A DNA stretch of 64,000 bases, taken from the NCBI RefSeq assembly GCF_003864255.1, contig NZ_QWEZ01000001.1, positions 1-64,000 on the forward strand. The letters are read 5' to 3'. Made by a program: the position numbers and the translations under genes. The notes under the pieces are model-generated. The model made no database searches. It worked only from the letters and a program-made list of their open reading frames with translations, and was not told the origin of the DNA. Below, piece by piece: positions 1-9,186 of the stretch (position 1 is the first letter of the stretch; each line of letters begins with the position of its first letter). This DNA is from Aestuariirhabdus litorea (GTDB lineage: Bacteria; Pseudomonadota; Gammaproteobacteria; Pseudomonadales; Aestuariirhabdaceae).

Positions 1-76
1 AACTCAGAAGTGAAACCTCTTAGCGCCGATGGTAGTGTGGGGTTTCCCCATGTGAGAGTAGGTCATCGTCAAGCTT
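1..76 (+). rRNA. rrf: 5S ribosomal RNA, 3' part (5' end outside window)
   Basis: The first 76 bases match the 3' two thirds of bacterial 5S rRNA, including the conserved AGTGAAAC and GCGCCGATGGTAGTGTGGGG blocks and the GAGAGTAGG helix. The 5' part lies to the left of the window, so an rRNA operon presumably ends here. An intrinsic terminator follows directly. Confidence 0.93.
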
Positions 77-82
77 TTACAC

Positions 83-115
83 AAAACCCCGATCTGCACA
101 GGTCGGGGTTTTTTT
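83..115 (+). terminator. Intrinsic terminator of the rRNA operon
   Basis: An AACCCCGA / TCGGGGTT stem extends with A-T pairs to about ten base pairs around a ten-base loop. A run of seven T follows at 109-115. It lies seven bases after the 5S end. Confidence 0.93.
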
Positions 116-191
116 ATGCCTTGCTGACGCTGCCGGGTATACTCTTTGGTGTTGAGACCTGTTCACGTTGCACATCGATGGAGTATGCCCC

Positions 192-1757
192 TTGGACCCC
201 ATGATCCTACTCTTTGCCTTCGTGTTCGGCTTGGCTGCCCGTCAGTTAGGGTTGCCGCCACTGGTTGGCTTTTTGCTAGCTGGATTTGGCCTTAATTTTA
301 GTGGCGTCGAAGCAACAGAGCTGCTGCAGAATATCGCTGACCTGGGAGTCACATTGCTGCTTTTTTCCATCGGGTTAAAGCTCGATGTACGCCAGCTTCT
401 GAAGCCCGAAATCTGGCTTAGTGCCTCGCTTCATATGGGGCTAACAGTATTGCTCTTTATTGGGGTCTTAAAGGTGGCCGCCTACAGCGGATTATCACTT
501 TTGCAGGGTGTTGATGGACGCGCCCTTGTCCTGATCGGTTTTGCACTCAGTTTTTCCAGTACCGTCTTTGCAGTTAAGGTGCTGGAGGACAAGGGTGAGG
601 TTCGTAGCCTCTATGGGCAGATCGCGATCGGTATTCTCATCATGCAGGATCTTTTTGCAGTGCTCTTCATTAGCGCTTCAAAGGGGGAATGGCCATCGCC
701 CTGGGCGCTCTCCATTTTGTTATTGCCACTGATCCGCCCGCTCATGTTTCGCATACTGGATCGTGTCGGTCACGGTGAAGTACTGGTTCTGTGCGGTCTG
801 TTCTTTGCGCTGATATTCGGTGCTGAGCTCTTTTATCTGGTTGGCCTAAAGCCGGATTTGGGCGCGTTGCTGATCGGTATGCTTCTCGCCTCCCACGATA
901 AGGCCGGGGAGATGGCAAAGGCGCTCTTTAACCTTAAAGAGCTTTTCCTGGTCGCTTTTTTTCTAACCATTGGGCTCACCGGACTGCCCACCTGGGAAAC
1001 ATCGGTGGTAGCACTCTTGGTTGTGTTGGTCCTGCCCCTTAAGGTGGCACTCTATTTTGCACTTAGCAGCCTTTTTGGCCTGCGGGCAAGAACCAGCATG
1101 CTGAGTGCTTTCGCGCTGGCCAACTATAGCGAGTTTGGGCTGATTGTCGCGGCCATTGGCTGGAAGTCAGGCTTGATCTCCGAACAGTGGCTGATCGTGA
1201 TGGCGTTGGCGCTCTCTTTCAGCTTTATCCTCTCATCACCGCTCAACAGTCATGCGCTGTTAATTTATCAACACCTGGGGCGGTACCTCAATCGCTTCCA
1301 GCGGGCACGCCAGCACCCCAGTGACCGGCCTCTTGAGCTAGGAAACCCAGAAGCCCTGGTGTTCGGCATGGGGCGCATTGGTGCAGGCTGTTACGATTCG
1401 CTCCGCGCTCGCTTTGGTGATGTTGTGGTTGGAATAGAGCACGACCCGTTGAAGGTTCAGCAGCACCGGGAAGAAGGACGCCGGGTTGAGTTGGGGGATG
1501 CGACCGACAGTGATTTCTGGGACAAGCTACGTACCGGGGACCGGTTAAGGCTGGTTATGCTGGCGATGCCACACCACCACAGTAATCTTTTCACAGCCAG
1601 CCAGCTCAGAAAGAGCGACTACCAGGGGCGCGTTGCTGCGGTTGTGCGCTTCAATGATGAGGCCGAAGAGCTGCAGGCGGTTGGTGTTTCATCGGTGTTT
1701 AACATGTACGAGGAGGCCGGGGCTGGCTTTGCGGACCATGTGTGCGCTGAGGATTGA
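192..1757 (+). CDS. Kef/YbaL-type cation:proton antiporter with C-terminal TrkA-N domain
   Basis: This is a monovalent cation:proton antiporter (CPA2 family) of the inner membrane, probably a K+/H+ or Na+/H+ exchanger. About 370 residues form a dozen hydrophobic helices, starting with a conserved ARQLGLPPLVGFLLAG stretch. A cytosolic Rossmann (TrkA-N) domain follows, with the nucleotide motif GMGRIGAG near residue 390; the family uses NAD(H) here as a regulatory ligand. I chose the TTG at 192 because a GGAG lies eight bases upstream and homologous proteins begin at this MDP position. ATG 201 and TTG 168 are alternatives. No glutathione-binding partner (KefF/KefG) is adjacent, so glutathione gating is not supported. 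Specificity cannot be read from the sequence. Confidence 0.87.
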   Translation: MDPMILLFAFVFGLAARQLGLPPLVGFLLAGFGLNFSGVEATELLQNIADLGVTLLLFSIGLKLDVRQLLKPEIWLSASLHMGLTVLLFIGVLKVAAYSGLSLLQGVDGRALVLIGFALSFSSTVFAVKVLEDKGEVRSLYGQIAIGILIMQDLFAVLFISASKGEWPSPWALSILLLPLIRPLMFRILDRVGHGEVLVLCGLFFALIFGAELFYLVGLKPDLGALLIGMLLASHDKAGEMAKALFNLKELFLVAFFLTIGLTGLPTWETSVVALLVVLVLPLKVALYFALSSLFGLRARTSMLSAFALANYSEFGLIVAAIGWKSGLISEQWLIVMALALSFSFILSSPLNSHALLIYQHLGRYLNRFQRARQHPSDRPLELGNPEALVFGMGRIGAGCYDSLRARFGDVVVGIEHDPLKVQQHREEGRRVELGDATDSDFWDKLRTGDRLRLVMLAMPHHHSNLFTASQLRKSDYQGRVAAVVRFNDEAEELQAVGVSSVFNMYEEAGAGFADHVCAED

Positions 1758-1766
1758 ACAATGGTG

Positions 1767-1788
1767 GCGGGCAGCGGTCGCTGCCCGC
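1767..1788. terminator. GC-rich hairpin between convergent genes
   Basis: A perfect nine-base-pair stem (GCGGGCAGC / GCTGCCCGC) with a four-base loop fills the 41-base gap between the antiporter gene and ppa. There is no T-run on either side. It may serve as a weak bidirectional terminator or RNA-end stabiliser. Confidence 0.5.
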
Positions 1789-1798
1789 GCCAGGTACC

Positions 1799-2329
1799 TT
1801 AGCCTTTGTAAGCGGCTATGGAGTCCATGATCGCTTTTTTCGCAGCGTCTGCATTGTCCCAGTTGTCAACCTTGACCCATTTGCCCTCTTCCAGATCCTT
1901 ATAGTTCTCGAAGAAGTGCTGGATCTGCTTGAGGAGCAGCTCAGGAAGATCGGTGTACTCCTTGATGTCCTTGTAAAGGGTGGTGAGCTTATCGTGGGGA
2001 ACGGCGATCAGCTTGGCATCTTCACCGCTCTCGTCACTCATGTTCAGTACACCGACGGGACGGCAGCGGATGACTGAGCCCACGGCTACCGGGTAGGGGG
2101 TTACCACCAGTACGTCCAGGGGGTCGCCATCGTCGGCCAGGGTGTTGGGGATATATCCATAGTTGGCCGGGTAGAACATGGGGGTTGCCATGAAGCGGTC
2201 AACGAACACCTCGTTGCTGTCCTTGTCGATCTCGTATTTGATTGGAGCACTGCTGTTGGCCGGGATCTCGATCGCTACATAGATATCGTTAGGAGCGTCT
2301 TTTCCGTAGGGGACCTTGCTAAAACTCAT
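1799..2329 (-). CDS. ppa: Inorganic pyrophosphatase
   Basis: This family I cytoplasmic pyrophosphatase hydrolyses pyrophosphate to two phosphates and so pulls nucleic acid, protein and lipid synthesis forward. The 176 residues match the usual bacterial length (about 175). The signature [10 protein letters not shown] at residues 66-75 supplies the metal-binding aspartates, and the YGYIPNT stretch precedes it. An AAGG ribosome site lies just before the ATG. A TATACT box on the minus strand at 2374-2379 may be its promoter. PPi levels also matter here because the window encodes a PPi-dependent phosphofructokinase at 16397-17662. Confidence 0.97.
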   Translation of the reverse strand: MSFSKVPYGKDAPNDIYVAIEIPANSSAPIKYEIDKDSNEVFVDRFMATPMFYPANYGYIPNTLADDGDPLDVLVVTPYPVAVGSVIRCRPVGVLNMSDESGEDAKLIAVPHDKLTTLYKDIKEYTDLPELLLKQIQHFFENYKDLEEGKWVKVDNWDNADAAKKAIMDSIAAYKG

Positions 2330-2373
2330 GATGTCGCCTTTTAACTGATGCGTTGGAGAAATGGTGGGCGCAA

Positions 2374-2402
2374 AGTATAAAACCTGATCAGCGACGATGC
2401 CA
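2374..2402 (-). promoter_or_regulatory. Possible ppa promoter
   Basis: On the minus strand a TATACT -10 box (2379 to 2374) lies about 45 bases upstream of the ppa ATG. A -35 element near 2397-2402 is poor. Only the -10 is convincing. Confidence 0.35.
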
Positions 2403-2550
2403 GCATGCTGAGCGTTAAGTCGTGGTGGGATGGGGGGAAGGAGGCAGTGGATTTGGCGTCTTGAGGGGTTTAGTGTGTGGAGTTACAGACGAGTGCGGCA
2501 GGCTTCCCGAGTATGCTGCCTTTTAATTTGATTGGAACGAGGTAAGCCAG

Positions 2551-2886
2551 ATGATGACAAAGGTCCGTGCAGGATTGGGTGCCGTACTTATGGCGGTTTT
2601 GGGGATCAGCTCAGCGGCCATGGCGGCAGGGCCCTCCCCGGATGAGTTGGTGATTGATGTTCGCACCCAGGCTGAGTTTTCCGGTGGCCATTATCCTGGG
2701 GCTACGAACATCCCCTTTGATGTCATCGAGAGCCGTATTGAGGCGCTGACCAGCGACCGTGACCAGCCGATTGCACTTTACTGCAAAAGTGGCCGGCGTG
2801 CGGGCATTGCATTGCAAACACTGGAGGCGATGGGATACACCCGGGTCACCAACTATGGTGGCCTGTCCGACATTTCGGCGCCCTGA
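2551..2886 (+). CDS. Periplasmic rhodanese-like sulfurtransferase (PspE type)
   Basis: This is a single-domain rhodanese of 111 residues. An N-terminal signal peptide (hydrophobic about 7-24, cleavage likely after AMA at 26) suggests periplasmic export. The fold shows VIDVRTQAEFSGGHYPGA at the start, and the active loop CKSGRR with the catalytic cysteine near residue 78. Rhodaneses carry a persulfide on this cysteine and pass sulfur to acceptors such as cyanide or protein thiols. It resembles E. coli PspE and GlpE in size and loop. There is no operon partner: fimV converges from the right. The in vivo acceptor is unknown. Confidence 0.88.
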   Translation: MMTKVRAGLGAVLMAVLGISSAAMAAGPSPDELVIDVRTQAEFSGGHYPGATNIPFDVIESRIEALTSDRDQPIALYCKSGRRAGIALQTLEAMGYTRVTNYGGLSDISAP

Positions 2887-2923
2887 TCGACCCGGGGACG
2901 CCGGGGGAAGCCGCTAGTGGGGG

Positions 2924-4897
2924 CTATCCCTTCGGGTCCTTTTGCTTGCTTTCTTTCCCGGCCGCTTTGCTGCTCTGGATTTTGTGCCACTCCTCTTCCG
3001 ATGCGCTGTCCAGGTCCAGGTCAAGCCCGGTAAGAGACTCCTGGGGCGGGAAGTAGTCCAGTTCTTCGCTGTTGAGCCCCAGCTCCTCATCGGTGAGAAG
3101 CACCTCGTCGAGAGTGTCGGGGACGGCTTCCTCGGGTTCGGAGAGCTCATTTGAGAGCGGCCTGTTCATAAGGCGCCTGAGCTCACGCAGCTGCTGCAGC
3201 ACGGCCTCGCTTGGGCTGCCATCCAGTTCAGCGGCCAGCTGGTCAAACGCCTCAGTGTTCTCCTCTTTGCAATGCAGTTCTAGTAAGGTCAGCTTGAGGT
3301 CTTCGCGGTCCGGGTCCTGGGCAAGGGCATCCCTTATCAGGGCTTTGGCTTCACGCAGTCGCCCATATGCCAAATAGATATTGGCGGCGCGTATGGTCTC
3401 GTCGAGTTCGTCCTCCTCCTCTTCGAGGAGCTGGTCATCCTCGATTCGAAGTGGGTCTGGCTCGGGGGTGCGAAACACAGGTTTTTTTATGGGCTCATCC
3501 GGCTCCTCCCGGGAGGGCATGGCAAGCTCCGTATCGTTGGTCTCTTTTTCACGAGTAATCAGGGTGTCGGCCGTCAGGGTCTCGTTGCGTTGATTGATGC
3601 CACGCCTGATCAGCAGCCAGATCAGCGCTATAAAGAGTAGAAGCGAGGTGGCTGCTGCAGCAAGGAAGGCGGGATGGGTAATCACCTCCCGGGAGCTGAG
3701 CGCGGTTGGTGGCTGGTCGACACGGATATTGACCAGGTTGCTGTTTGGGTTTGCGTCGGCCTCGAGGCGGGTCGTTGTATTGGTAGACGATGACGGCTGG
3801 GGGCTGTCGCCAGCGGCTTGCAAAGAGGCCACTGCCGGTAGCGATGATCGCTCGTTGGCCAGGGTCTGGTCCAGCGATTGCTGTTTCACCTTGAGCGCTT
3901 CCAGCTCTTCGTACTGCTGCAAAATGGTTCTGAGCAGAACAGCTTTCTCCTCCATCAGCTCATTATAGGTCGACTTGAGCTGGGCGATATCTTGAGTGGC
4001 CAGGCTCTGCTCTTCATCAGCGGACAGCAGGCGCAAGCGATCACTGCCTGATTCGGGGGGCAGGGGGGCGGGCTCGCGTGGCGGTGTTGCTGGGGGCGGG
4101 GGCTCGTTAGCCCTGGTTTCGGAAGCGGCGACAGCGGGAGCCGCGTTGGTCCCAAGAGCGGCTATTGCCTGATTGCCCTTGCTGATCTGGGTGGCTATGT
4201 AGCGGCGTGCTTCGTTCTGGTTGAGAGCCATTACGTCGCTTTGTGTGGGAACCTTTAACCGCTGGTTGGTCTTAAGGAGGTTGATGTTGCCGTTGATGAA
4301 CGCCTTTGGGTTCATCTGGTGCAATGCCTGCATGGTTTGGCGCACACTGACCTGCTCGGAGGGGCGTAGCCGGCTGGCGATGATCCAGAGAGAGTCGCCG
4401 GGGCGGGTTTGGTAGTGCTCCGTGGAGGGGGGCGCAGGTGCAATTATTGACTCAGTCTCCTGGGGGCGACTGCTGCCAGCGGCATCCGGTGCCGTGGGCG
4501 TTTCGGCGGGTGGATCGAGTAGCACGGCGTATTCGCGCAGTAACTGCCCCCTGGACCACTGCAGGTCCAGCACAAAATTGAGGAAAGGCTCCTTCACGGC
4601 ATCCTTGCTGGTAACGAGCAGGTAGGGGCGTCCGCGGTTATTTGTGCGTAGCTCGAATTTCAGTTGGGTCAGGAATTGATCACGGGCAATGCCCATGCGT
4701 TGGAACGCTTCCCGTCCTGCCAGTTTGGCGATTACCTCTCGGGGTTCGACGCTTTCCTCGGTGGTCAATTCAATCTCGGCCCACAGAGCGCTACCCAGAG
4801 TCGACTTGACAGTGATCTGCCCTACCCCCATCGCCAGGACCGGGTTGGACAGAAGCAGCGTGCTGCACAGGGCAGCGATCGAACACTGACGCAACAT
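2924..4897 (-). CDS. fimV: FimV-like polar hub protein
   Basis: FimV proteins are inner-membrane, peptidoglycan-binding hubs that place type IV pilus and c-di-GMP machinery at the cell pole. The N-terminus has a signal peptide (about 1-22) followed by the conserved FimV periplasmic domain (GQITVKSTLGSALWAEIEL region). A LysM-like motif is near residues 158-217. A proline-rich and then coiled-coil segment (about 260-350) follows. One membrane helix is near 410-430, and an acidic cytosolic tail includes TPR-like repeats (NIYLAYGRLREAKAL) and the FimV C-terminal LDLDLD region. At 657 residues it is shorter than Pseudomonas FimV (about 900), mainly in the acidic tail. It is divergent from the PilZ-DUF1631-GGDEF-EAL gene across a 321-base gap. 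Confidence 0.9.
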   Translation of the reverse strand: MLRQCSIAALCSTLLLSNPVLAMGVGQITVKSTLGSALWAEIELTTEESVEPREVIAKLAGREAFQRMGIARDQFLTQLKFELRTNNRGRPYLLVTSKDAVKEPFLNFVLDLQWSRGQLLREYAVLLDPPAETPTAPDAAGSSRPQETESIIAPAPPSTEHYQTRPGDSLWIIASRLRPSEQVSVRQTMQALHQMNPKAFINGNINLLKTNQRLKVPTQSDVMALNQNEARRYIATQISKGNQAIAALGTNAAPAVAASETRANEPPPPATPPREPAPLPPESGSDRLRLLSADEEQSLATQDIAQLKSTYNELMEEKAVLLRTILQQYEELEALKVKQQSLDQTLANERSSLPAVASLQAAGDSPQPSSSTNTTTRLEADANPNSNLVNIRVDQPPTALSSREVITHPAFLAAAATSLLLFIALIWLLIRRGINQRNETLTADTLITREKETNDTELAMPSREEPDEPIKKPVFRTPEPDPLRIEDDQLLEEEEDELDETIRAANIYLAYGRLREAKALIRDALAQDPDREDLKLTLLELHCKEENTEAFDQLAAELDGSPSEAVLQQLRELRRLMNRPLSNELSEPEEAVPDTLDEVLLTDEELGLNSEELDYFPPQESLTGLDLDLDSASEEEWHKIQSSKAAGKESKQKDPKG

Positions 4898-5218
4898 ATC
4901 CTAGATTTCCTTCATTTCCCTGATGGTTGGCGCGTAAATCTCACGGCAAGAGGCTATGGTGGTGTGTCGGCCATAATCCCGTCTCTAATTCTGTGCCCTG
5001 CTTCTATTTTTAGCACAGAGTCTTTTGTATTTCAGAATACTTTATAGCTGTTTGTTAAAAAGGAGGGGGAGGGCGCCTTTAGCATCCTAATCAGCATACT
5101 GAATATCGAAAGTCGGCATATGGCATGCTTTCGTATAATAGCGCTATGATAAGGTGAGCTTGGGGAGCCAACCCAACCAGTAGCTGTACTCCCACACGAC
5201 AGGAAACGATGGGCCAGG
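4898..5218. other. Divergent intergenic region (fimV / PilZ-GGDEF-EAL gene)
   Basis: These 321 bases are AT-richer than their surroundings and hold no credible gene. They should contain the promoters of both flanking genes. The clearest element is a TATAAT at 5134-5139 pointing right. I see no riboswitch-like structure. Confidence 0.6.
5111..5139 (+). promoter_or_regulatory. Probable promoter of the PilZ-DUF1631-GGDEF-EAL gene
   Basis: A perfect TATAAT lies at 5134-5139, about 80 bases before the start codon. The -35 region (about 5111-5116) does not resemble TTGACA, so activation by a regulator is possible. Confidence 0.45.
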
Positions 5219-8200
5219 ATGAGGGACGAACGCAGAACATCGGTACGTATACCCTTTAACTGCCGTGCGCAGTTGATGGTGATGGGCCATTCGGCGCTCG
5301 GCTGCCGAGTGTCGGATCTGTGTTCAGGGGGATTCTACCTGACCCAGATTATGGGCTTGGCCAGAGTTGCCCGGGACCCGCTTAACCCGATGGTCGAAGG
5401 GGCTCAAGCCGAAGTGCTGGTCTACCCAACCGGAGTTGAAGGGGAGGTACCACTGCGTTTCAGCACCTTCGTTCGGCGCATTGAGCAAGACTCCCTGGGA
5501 GTTGAGTTGGCCGCGCCCGGGTCGGTGCATATCACCAGTCTGATCGAAATGGCTCGCAACCACACTCAGCAGGTGGCTCATGAAACCTACCGGCGACCGC
5601 CCCAACCTTCGCTGGCCGTGCGCAGTGAGTTGGTGGCGCGCTTAAGGCCCTCGGTGGATCATAGCCTCTCAGCGGTGCTGGATGACTTCTTTGAGTCTGC
5701 ATCCAGCCGCCTACTGACATCAGCGGGTCAGGCGAGCAACAATACCGAGCAAAGCCAGTACTTTGACCTGATGGGCGAGCTGAAGAAAAGCCGCCAGCTG
5801 TTCTCTCGGCAGATTATGCGCCAGCTGTTGGAGGCCTGGGATGCCTTTGCCAAACCGGTTGTGGTGGTCAAGGAGGTGGCACAGCAGCACCCTGAGAACG
5901 ACCTGTCGGTGGTGGACAAAGATGAGTTTGAGGACTGGCTGGCCATTAACGTCATGGTGAGCAATGCGGAAGCCAAGTATCGACAACAGGTTGAGTGGCT
6001 CCAGGCTCGACTGAGTGTGCTGGCCGGACGTGATCTGGAGGCCTCCAGCAACCCTTTCAGCCCAGATTATCTCTACGCTTGCATGCAAGGGGCCGTGGGA
6101 ATGATCACCACTACCTCGCGCTTGCAAAAAGAGCTGTACAAGATTTTTGAGCTGGCGGCACTACCTCGATTGGGTGAGCTCTATGCGGTATTCAACGAGC
6201 AGTTAAAGGCCGCAGGCGTGCTACCTGACATCGAAAAGCGCCGTAAAGAGCGCCGCCAGGGAGCGGCACAAAGCCGACAGGAGGCGAGAGCCGAATCCCC
6301 TCACCCCCACCAACAGGTACCAGAGGCCGACCCTGCACCGCATCAGCAACGGAGTCGGGCCGAGGACGGGAGTGCGTCCCTCGCCGCGCTGGAAAGCATA
6401 CAAAACCTGTTGGCCTGGCGGCGAGCCTCGGCGACAGTGGCGCCCCATGCCCCGAAAGGAGCCGCCAACAGTGATGAGTTCTCTGCTGTGGCGCCTGCGT
6501 CGGCTAAGAGCGCTAAGTGGTCCCAGGTGGAGTTGATGGCTGCGTTGACGGTACTACAGGGTCAGCTGCGGGATGCCGTACCGCAGGCGTCAGGGCAGGA
6601 CTTAAGGGACCAGCTTGCATCGACGCTGAGTTCATCTGATCTTCAGCAGCGGGAGTTTAGCGACATACAAAAGGATTGCCTCGATATTGTCGATTCGCTG
6701 TTCGAGGTGCTGATGAACCACCATGACATACCCGAACGCATTCAGCCCTGGCTCAAAGCGCAGCAGGTCCCCCTGTTAAAAGTATTGGTCCAGGACCAAA
6801 GTTTTTTTAATAATCCCCAGCACCCGGCCAGGCAGGTATTGAACAAGATGGCCAGGCTGGCTGCGGCCCCCAGTGGGTCGGTCGAAAGTATGCAAAAAAC
6901 CCTCAAAGGCTACTGCGACCGAATTATCACCGAGTATGACCGCGACCCCGGTGTGTATGACGAAGTGCGCCAGGAGCTGGACAAACTTGAAAGTCGGCAG
7001 TTGCAGGCGATCGACCGCAACACCCAGCGACTGGTTCGCAGCTACGATGGCCAGCAAAAGCTGAAGCAGGCGAAACAGGTGGTGGGCTGCGAAATTGACT
7101 TGCGCATCGGCGGTCGACGCGTTCCCCCTGTGGTAATGGAGTTGCTGGATATCGGTCTGCGGGACGCCATGGTGTTGACCTTTGTACGAGAGTCCGTCAA
7201 CAGCGAAACCTGGCACGAGCTTTGGCAACTCTTTGATCAGCTGTTGGAGTGGCTGGGCGTGTGCAAGCGGCGCGAGGTGGGGGCTGAGCTGGAGCGGTCG
7301 CTGGAGACGGCGGCGCTGCTGGAGATGGTTGAGCGCTATCTCGAGATTCCGGCGGTTGACCCCTTTAGGCGAGATCAGGTGATCGAGCAACTTCAGCAGG
7401 CTCTCCTCCTGGACCCCTCGGCCCAGACACGGGAGGACTGGATCGAAGTGCCGGTCGTCAGCACCCCCAGGGATGATCGAGAGCATTCCGAGGAGACTGA
7501 GAGTGTAGTCGGTGCGCGCTGGAGACTGAGGGCCAAGCGTCTTCAGGTCGGGGATTGGTTGGGCCAGATTGATAGTGCCGATCGCTCGGGTGATATTAAA
7601 CTGGCCTGGATCGGTGACGGTTTCTCGACATTTGTGTTCGTCAACCGCCAGGGGTTGAAGGCCGTAGAGTACGAACTTGATGAGCTGGCCCAGGCAATGA
7701 GCGAAGGATTGCAGCCGGTCGACCACCGTTCGGAGGACTCCCTGTTGGATCAGGGTATATTCAATATTGTCCAGAACGTCTATCGAGATATGGCCTATCA
7801 GACCAGCCATGACCAGCTGACTGGATTGTTGAGTCGAAAGGCGTTCGAAAAACAGCTGCAGGGGCTGGTGTTCGCGGGCCATCAGGCGGAGCGAAGCCAT
7901 GCTCTTTGCTATATCGATGTCGACCTGTTCAAGGTGGTCAACAATAACTGTGGCACCGAAGCGGGCGACCAGCTGCTTCAGGAGGTCGCCCTGACCCTGG
8001 GTGAAGCTGAACACCCCATTCTGTTGAGTGGGCGGGTCGGGGGCAATGAGTTTGCGGTGGTGTTTGAGGGCATGGGGTTGGAACCCGCGCTGCTGGCGGC
8101 AGAGTCCCTGCGATCTGCCGTAGAGTCGATGGAATTCAGCTGGGGGGATAAACGACTCCCGCAAACCGTCAGTATCGGGGTGGTGGAGATCAACACCTTT

Positions 8201-9100
8201 GCCAGCTCTGCGGCGGATCTTTTGCACAACGCCAGCGCCGCCTGCATGAAGGCCAAGGAGGGGGGGCGTAACCAGGTGATTGCCTTCCAGCCCGGGGCAG
8301 AGTTTTCACGGCAGAGTGAAGAGATGGCTATGCTGGCACTGGTTCAGCGCGTGTTGGAGGAGGAGTTGTTGGAGTTGCGATGCCAGCGCATTCAAAACCT
8401 CGCCAGCCCCAATGCGCCGGGCCATTACGAAGTGCTGTTGAGTGTTCGGAATGCGGAGGGGGACGATATTCCGCTGGAGGATTTCATTCGGGCGGCGGAG
8501 AAGCACAACCGGATGGCCGCCGTGGATCGCTGGGTCATCCGCACCCTGTTCCAGTGGATTGCCGATCACCCGTTGCAAGCCGAGCTGATGGGCAGTTTTT
8601 CGGTCAACCTGTCGGGTAACTCCCTGAATGACAACCGGTTGATGGACTATATTCTCGAGCAGTTTTCCGCCAAGGGCGTTGCCCCCGAGCGAATCTGTTT
8701 TGAGGTCACGGAAACCTCCACCATCACCCACATCGCCAAGACCGCGGACCTGATTAGGGAGTTGAAGCGTTTCGGTTGCCGTTTCTCACTGGATGACTTC
8801 GGGACAGGGCTTTCCTCCTTCGCCTACCTCAAGCAGCTCCCTGTGGATTACCTGAAGATCGACGGGGTATTTATCAAAGAGATTGCCCGAAGCCCGGTGG
8901 ATTTTGCCATGGTGAGGTCGATTAAAGAGGTCGGCCATTTCATGGGCATGGAAGTGATCGCTGAATATGCGGAAAGTGATGACGTATTGCGTTGCCTGCG
9001 TGAGATAGGTGTTGACTATGCACAAGGCTACGCCGTCGAAAAGCCTCAGCCCCTGAGCTACTTCCGGGAATATTTTTCCGACCCGGTATTTGCCTCCTAA
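5219..9100 (+). CDS. PilZ-DUF1631-GGDEF-EAL multidomain c-di-GMP protein
   Basis: This is a very large cytosolic protein (1293 residues) with no membrane helix. PilZ, about 1-110: R6xxxR10 and D33-L-C-S-G-G38, so the usual serine of DxSxxG is a cysteine. DUF1631-like helical region: about 120-790. GGDEF, about 850-1015: it begins HDQLTGLLSR, but the signature is GGNEF at 941-945, and no RxxD inhibitory site precedes it. EAL, about 1035-1285: the signature is EVL at 1071-1073, and DDFGTG at 1192-1197 plus the following LKIDG lysine are intact. From family knowledge, GGNEF suggests loss of diguanylate cyclase activity while the EAL domain keeps most metal and catalytic residues. It is therefore probably a c-di-GMP phosphodiesterase or sensor with its own PilZ receptor. 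The ATG at 5219 has only a weak ribosome site. Its position opposite fimV suggests a role in surface behaviour. Confidence 0.88.
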   Translation: MRDERRTSVRIPFNCRAQLMVMGHSALGCRVSDLCSGGFYLTQIMGLARVARDPLNPMVEGAQAEVLVYPTGVEGEVPLRFSTFVRRIEQDSLGVELAAPGSVHITSLIEMARNHTQQVAHETYRRPPQPSLAVRSELVARLRPSVDHSLSAVLDDFFESASSRLLTSAGQASNNTEQSQYFDLMGELKKSRQLFSRQIMRQLLEAWDAFAKPVVVVKEVAQQHPENDLSVVDKDEFEDWLAINVMVSNAEAKYRQQVEWLQARLSVLAGRDLEASSNPFSPDYLYACMQGAVGMITTTSRLQKELYKIFELAALPRLGELYAVFNEQLKAAGVLPDIEKRRKERRQGAAQSRQEARAESPHPHQQVPEADPAPHQQRSRAEDGSASLAALESIQNLLAWRRASATVAPHAPKGAANSDEFSAVAPASAKSAKWSQVELMAALTVLQGQLRDAVPQASGQDLRDQLASTLSSSDLQQREFSDIQKDCLDIVDSLFEVLMNHHDIPERIQPWLKAQQVPLLKVLVQDQSFFNNPQHPARQVLNKMARLAAAPSGSVESMQKTLKGYCDRIITEYDRDPGVYDEVRQELDKLESRQLQAIDRNTQRLVRSYDGQQKLKQAKQVVGCEIDLRIGGRRVPPVVMELLDIGLRDAMVLTFVRESVNSETWHELWQLFDQLLEWLGVCKRREVGAELERSLETAALLEMVERYLEIPAVDPFRRDQVIEQLQQALLLDPSAQTREDWIEVPVVSTPRDDREHSEETESVVGARWRLRAKRLQVGDWLGQIDSADRSGDIKLAWIGDGFSTFVFVNRQGLKAVEYELDELAQAMSEGLQPVDHRSEDSLLDQGIFNIVQNVYRDMAYQTSHDQLTGLLSRKAFEKQLQGLVFAGHQAERSHALCYIDVDLFKVVNNNCGTEAGDQLLQEVALTLGEAEHPILLSGRVGGNEFAVVFEGMGLEPALLAAESLRSAVESMEFSWGDKRLPQTVSIGVVEINTFASSAADLLHNASAACMKAKEGGRNQVIAFQPGAEFSRQSEEMAMLALVQRVLEEELLELRCQRIQNLASPNAPGHYEVLLSVRNAEGDDIPLEDFIRAAEKHNRMAAVDRWVIRTLFQWIADHPLQAELMGSFSVNLSGNSLNDNRLMDYILEQFSAKGVAPERICFEVTETSTITHIAKTADLIRELKRFGCRFSLDDFGTGLSSFAYLKQLPVDYLKIDGVFIKEIARSPVDFAMVRSIKEVGHFMGMEVIAEYAESDDVLRCLREIGVDYAQGYAVEKPQPLSYFREYFSDPVFAS

Positions 9101-9124
9101 CAACCACTTTACCCACCCGGGTCA

Positions 9125-9155
9125 GGCCTGCCCTCCGTTTTGCGGAGGGCAGGCC
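9125..9155. terminator. Perfect 13-bp hairpin without T-run
   Basis: The arms GGCCTGCCCTCCG and CGGAGGGCAGGCC pair perfectly around the loop TTTTG. It lies 24 bases after the EAL gene and before the oxidoreductase gene. No T-run follows, so it is an atypical terminator or an mRNA processing/stability element. Confidence 0.55.
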
Positions 9156-9186
9156 GGGTGACAGCGATTTACAGGAAACAGTGAGC

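Noticed and set aside
6776-8227. Long open frame (483 codons) on the minus strand opposite the PilZ-DUF1631-GGDEF-EAL gene
   Set aside because: It is antisense to a well-supported gene, has His/Gln/Leu-rich composition typical of reverse-complement shadows, and matches no family.
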